Below are positions 61,257-64,000 of a DNA stretch of 64,000 bases, in pieces. Source of the stretch: Calditrichia bacterium. Its GTDB lineage: Bacteria; Calditrichota; Calditrichia; RBG-13-44-9; J075. The DNA is taken from assembly GCA_020635015.1 (NCBI GenBank), contig JACKAP010000016.1:78682-142681 (forward strand), given 5' to 3'. The notes beneath the pieces are model-generated. The model did not search any database. It was not told the origin of the DNA and saw nothing but the letters and a program-made list of their open reading frames with translations. Position numbers and translations under genes: made by a program. The first letter of the stretch is position 1. Every line of letters starts with the position of its first letter.

Positions 61257-61898
61257 ATGAAAGTGAAATCCACCGAAACCGCCGTTACCATCCAGCCCAC
61301 GGAAAACGGGTCGCTGGCCGTCACCGGGCTGGAGAACCTCCGCGACAGCCGGGGCGAGGCGCTGCCAACCAAAGCGAAGATCTACTTATGCCGCTGCGGT
61401 GGTTCGAGCAACAAGCCCTTTTGCGACGGCAGCCATAAACGGAACGGCTTCAGCGGGGCGCGGGAAAGCAGCGCATCACTTGACAGGGAAAAAGCCTATC
61501 CCGGGAAGCAGATCACCGTGCATGACAACCGCGCCATCTGTTCCCACTCCGAACGCTGTGTGAAGGAACTTGCTGCAGTATTCAGCAAGAAGGCCCGTCC
61601 CTGGGTGAACCCGGATGGCGCTTCTCCGGAAGGGATTGTTGCGCTGGTCAAGCGGTGTCCCTCCGGCGCGCTCAGCTATAGCATCGAGGGAACGCAGCAG
61701 CGCGATTTTACCCGCGAGCCGCAGATTATCGTCAGCAAAAACGGACCGTATAATGTTACCGGCGGTATTGTTATCCAGAATGAACTCCAACCGCCGTCAT
61801 CAGAGCATTATTCTCTGTGTCGCTGCGGGGCTTCGAAAAACAAACCGTTCTGCGACGGTATGCATCATACGATCGGCTTTCGCGACGATCAGATTTGA
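61257..61898 (+). CDS. CDGSH iron-sulfur protein with two CDGSH motifs and a central ferredoxin-like domain
   Basis: The 213-residue protein has two CDGSH motifs that bind [2Fe-2S] clusters: C45, C47, C56, H60 (CRCGGSSNKPFCDGSH) and C188, C190, C199, H203 (CRCGASKNKPFCDGMH). The second motif has Met in place of Ser. Between them lies a divergent ferredoxin-like domain (AICSHSERC and RCPSGALSY, with C95, C101 and C134) of the type fused to CDGSH in other bacteria. It probably acts in electron transfer or redox sensing. AAAGGAG stands 7 nt before the ATG. The next gene starts about 12 nt downstream. Confidence 0.95.
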   Translation: MKVKSTETAVTIQPTENGSLAVTGLENLRDSRGEALPTKAKIYLCRCGGSSNKPFCDGSHKRNGFSGARESSASLDREKAYPGKQITVHDNRAICSHSERCVKELAAVFSKKARPWVNPDGASPEGIVALVKRCPSGALSYSIEGTQQRDFTREPQIIVSKNGPYNVTGGIVIQNELQPPSSEHYSLCRCGASKNKPFCDGMHHTIGFRDDQI

Positions 61899-61910
61899 TT
61901 TGGGCGGTTG

Positions 61911-62651
61911 ATGGACACTCTGGCGCGATTTTTTACCGACAATATTCCCACTCCGGCCATGCTGCTCAGCGGGGGACCGGCGGCGCTGCTGTGGGCGCTT
62001 GGCGCGCTCTACCTTTCCGGCTCGCTGAAGCGCCATCGTCGCTGGAAGACCGGCTATACCCGCAAGGTCTTTCATTTCCTGATCTTCAGTTGCGCTGCGC
62101 TGGTTAGCTGGCGCTGGGGATTGCCCGGGGTATGTCTCTTTGGCGGAATGACGTCCCTGGTCATCTTGTATGCACTGATCCGCGGCGACGGTCACCTGCT
62201 CTACGAAGGCATCGCCCGGGAAAAAGATGCCCCTTACCGCACCCATTACATCGTCATGCCCTATCTGGCGACCCTGCTGGGGGGGATCGCTGCCAATCTG
62301 CTCTTTGGGCCCGCTGCCATGATCGGCTACCTGGTCACCGGTGTCGGCGATGCGATCGGTGAGCCGGTGGGCACCCGCTTCGGGCGGCATGAATACGCCG
62401 TGCCATCATTCCGCAAGATCAAATCCACCCGCAGCCTGGAGGGCTCGGCAGCGGTGTTTGGCGTGTCATACCTGGCACTACTGCTGGGAATAGGGCTGCT
62501 TTCACCGGATGCCCTCTCACTTCCGGTCTTGGGGAAAGCGCTCCCGATCGCCCTTGCCTGCGCCCTGGCGGAGGCCGTCTCCCCCCACGGTTGGGATAAT
62601 GCGACCCTGCAAATCCTCCCGGCGTATCTCGTAACGGTGTTGATGGTTTAA
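61911..62651 (+). CDS. Dolichol kinase/phosphatidate cytidylyltransferase-like membrane protein
   Basis: The 246-residue protein has about six hydrophobic segments and the sequence marks of the dolichol/phytol kinase branch: RKVFHFLIFS near residue 49, GDAIGEPVGTRFGRHEY, then FRKIKSTRSLEGSAAVFG. These enzymes phosphorylate polyprenols, phytol or related lipids with CTP. It follows the CDGSH gene at close distance. I chose ATG 61911 over the TTG just before it. A repeat array starts at the stop codon. Confidence 0.87.
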   Translation: MDTLARFFTDNIPTPAMLLSGGPAALLWALGALYLSGSLKRHRRWKTGYTRKVFHFLIFSCAALVSWRWGLPGVCLFGGMTSLVILYALIRGDGHLLYEGIAREKDAPYRTHYIVMPYLATLLGGIAANLLFGPAAMIGYLVTGVGDAIGEPVGTRFGRHEYAVPSFRKIKSTRSLEGSAAVFGVSYLALLLGIGLLSPDALSLPVLGKALPIALACALAEAVSPHGWDNATLQILPAYLVTVLMV

Positions 62652-62946
62652 AAGGATTAAGGATAAAGGATTAAGGATAAAGGATGAAGGATAAAGGATT
62701 AAGGATAAAGGATAAAGGATTAAGGATAAAGGATAAAGGATAAAGGATGAAGGATAAAGGATGAAGGATAAAGGATAAAGGATAAAGGATTAAGGATAAA
62801 GGATTAAGGATAAAGGATTAAGGATAAAGGATAAGGGATGAAGGATAAGGGGGTAATATATGGAATCCATAACAGTATATTTTATCCTTCGTTAACCTTT
62901 AACCTTTAACCTTTATCCTTCATCCTTTATCCTTAATCCTTATTTA
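62652..62946. repeat. Longest AAGGATA/TATCCTT inverted heptamer array
   Basis: More than 25 units of AAGGATA, AAGGATT and AAGGATG form the left arm (62652-62850). After a centre with GTAATATATGGAATCC, a right arm of TTTATCCTT and TTTAACC units follows (62880-62943). The array begins on the stop codon of the kinase-like gene. The rest of the gap before paaA is AT-rich and probably contains its promoter. Confidence 0.93.
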
Positions 62947-63037
62947 TGGCAGCGCTTGATTTTGGAAAAAAAATTGATATATTCTACCCTATATCGTGGC
63001 TAACCGACACGATTAAATCGCGAAAGGACTTTGAGTT

Positions 63038-63982
63038 ATGACCGATACAGAGAAATTAGAAAAATTTCAGCAACGCATCGACAACGGTGAGAAAATTGAG
63101 CCGAAGGACTGGATGCCGGAACGCTTCCGCCGGCAACTGATCCGGATGATCTCCCAGCATGCCCATTCGGAGATTGTCGGGATGCTGCCGGAGGGCAACT
63201 GGATTACCCGGGCGCCCTCACTCAAACGCAAGCTGACCCTGCTGGCCAAAGTGCAGGATGAAGCAGGGCACGGATTATACCTCTACTGCGCCGCAGAAAC
63301 CCTGGGCATAGACCGCCGGGAATTGGTCGAACAACTGCTCAGCGGCAAGGCGAAATATTCCAGCATTTTCAATTATCCCACCCTTACCTGGGCAGACATC
63401 GGGGTGATCGGCTGGCTGGTCGACGGCGCGGCGATCGTCAACCAGACCATGCTGGCTAAATCCTCCTACGGCCCCTATGCCCGGGCGATGATCCGGATCT
63501 GCAAGGAAGAGAATTTTCACAAACGCCAGGGATACGAGATCGTGGCCACCATGGCCAACGGCACCCTGGAACAGCGCCGGATGATGCAGGATGCGGTCGA
63601 TCGCTGGTGGTGGCCCTCGCTGATGATGTTCGGGCCCCATGACAGCGAGTCGCCCAACAGCGCTGAGTTGATTAAATGGAAGGTGAAGACTAAAACCAAT
63701 GACGAACTGCGCCAGCGCTTCGTCAACCTTACCGTGCCTCAGGCGCTGGCGGTGAATTTGAGTATTCCCGATCCCGATCTGAAATATAATGAAGAAACCC
63801 AGAACTGGGAGTTCGGGGAGATCGACTGGGACGAGTTCTATGCCGTGATCAAAGGCAACGGCCCGATGAACCGGGAGCGGATGCGGGCGCGTAACCGGGC
63901 CGATGCCGAAGGCGAGTGGGTGCGCAAGGCCGCGGAAGCCTATGCCGCCAAACGCGCAGCCAAACCACGGGTGGCATCGTGA
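63038..63982 (+). CDS. paaA: 1,2-phenylacetyl-CoA epoxidase subunit PaaA
   Basis: The 314-residue protein is the catalytic, di-iron subunit of the phenylacetyl-CoA epoxidase, which adds oxygen to the aromatic ring of phenylacetyl-CoA. It shows SQHAHSEIVGMLPEGNWITRAPSLKRKL, KVQDEAGHGLYLY (iron ligands in the E-x-x-H type), CKEENFHKRQGYEI (second ligand pair) and WWWPSLMMFGPHDSESPNSAEL. AAAGGACTTTGAGTT precedes the ATG. It should be followed by paaBCDE, but the window ends 18 nt after the stop, so this is not visible. Confidence 0.96.
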   Translation: MTDTEKLEKFQQRIDNGEKIEPKDWMPERFRRQLIRMISQHAHSEIVGMLPEGNWITRAPSLKRKLTLLAKVQDEAGHGLYLYCAAETLGIDRRELVEQLLSGKAKYSSIFNYPTLTWADIGVIGWLVDGAAIVNQTMLAKSSYGPYARAMIRICKEENFHKRQGYEIVATMANGTLEQRRMMQDAVDRWWWPSLMMFGPHDSESPNSAELIKWKVKTKTNDELRQRFVNLTVPQALAVNLSIPDPDLKYNEETQNWEFGEIDWDEFYAVIKGNGPMNRERMRARNRADAEGEWVRKAAEAYAAKRAAKPRVAS

Positions 63983-64000
63983 GGGGCGATGTTGTAGGGG

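Noticed and set aside
63980..64000. Start of a paaB gene at the window end
   Set aside because: The last 21 bases do not match the PaaB N-terminus and contain an early stop; they rather resemble the beginning of a GGGGCAAGT repeat.

Overview
The window looks like chromosomal DNA from an uncultured Gram-negative member of the Fibrobacterota-Chlorobiota-Bacteroidota sphere, most likely near Calditrichota or KSB1. This placement is inferred. The supporting evidence is two large secreted proteins (2445-4748 and 57936-61214) that end in a type 9 secretion-like sorting domain with the NFPNPFNP or NYPNPFNP signature, several lipoproteins, a heptosyltransferase-like glycosyltransferase, the squalene genes hpnCDE, and GC-rich genes separated by AT-richer, repeat-filled gaps. 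I see no rRNA, no confident tRNA, no prophage and no CRISPR array.

Layout. 1-11100 (all +): RmlD-like reductase, class III CoA-transferase, secreted M43 metalloprotease, OPT transporter, a small membrane protein, M16C peptidase and FxsA. 11100-17560: a sodium-sugar symporter divergent from a GH97 alpha-glucosidase (likely one sugar-use unit), a small membrane protein, a phosphodiester glycosidase-like lipoprotein and an FKBP lipoprotein. 17800-25370 (all -): a defence-like block with an AbrB/PIN pair coupled to a diverged YqeB-like protein, then a Type III-like restriction unit of three overlapping genes (methyltransferase, small PD-(D/E)XK-like protein, helicase). 25650-32100: amidotransferase, YceH, M48 protease, transketolase, phosphoglycolate phosphatase-like HAD. 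32400-37300 (all -): a GNAT-arginine deiminase fusion and hpnE, hpnD, hpnC for squalene. 38000-42800: a membrane protein, three glycosyltransferases and a DEDD exonuclease. 42960-47230: TesA-like esterase divergent from a YbbA/YbbP ABC system. 47230-49040: a dead insertion sequence inside a 209-bp duplication. 49040-53540 (all -): exported proteins of unknown function and a serine hydrolase. 53840-63980 (all +): acyl-CoA synthetase, beta-CASP nuclease, a HAF-repeat/cysteine-peptidase-like secreted protein, a CDGSH protein, a dolichol kinase-like protein and PaaA (phenylacetyl-CoA epoxidase subunit).

The most unusual feature is between the genes. Intergenic DNA is dominated by tandem arrays with a 7-nt period (AAGGATA, CTCTTCG, CACTCCG, CCAACAA and others), often arranged as two inverted arms around a short centre. 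These arrays, a 23-nt repeat family and a GGGGCAAGT palindrome family repeatedly touch or supply the stop codons of neighbouring genes, so that several proteins end in short tails (KDKG, KDEG, SKG) written by the repeat. The other strong leads are the three-gene restriction unit with a detached nuclease candidate, the GNAT-deiminase fusion, and the secreted HAF/cysteine-peptidase protein.
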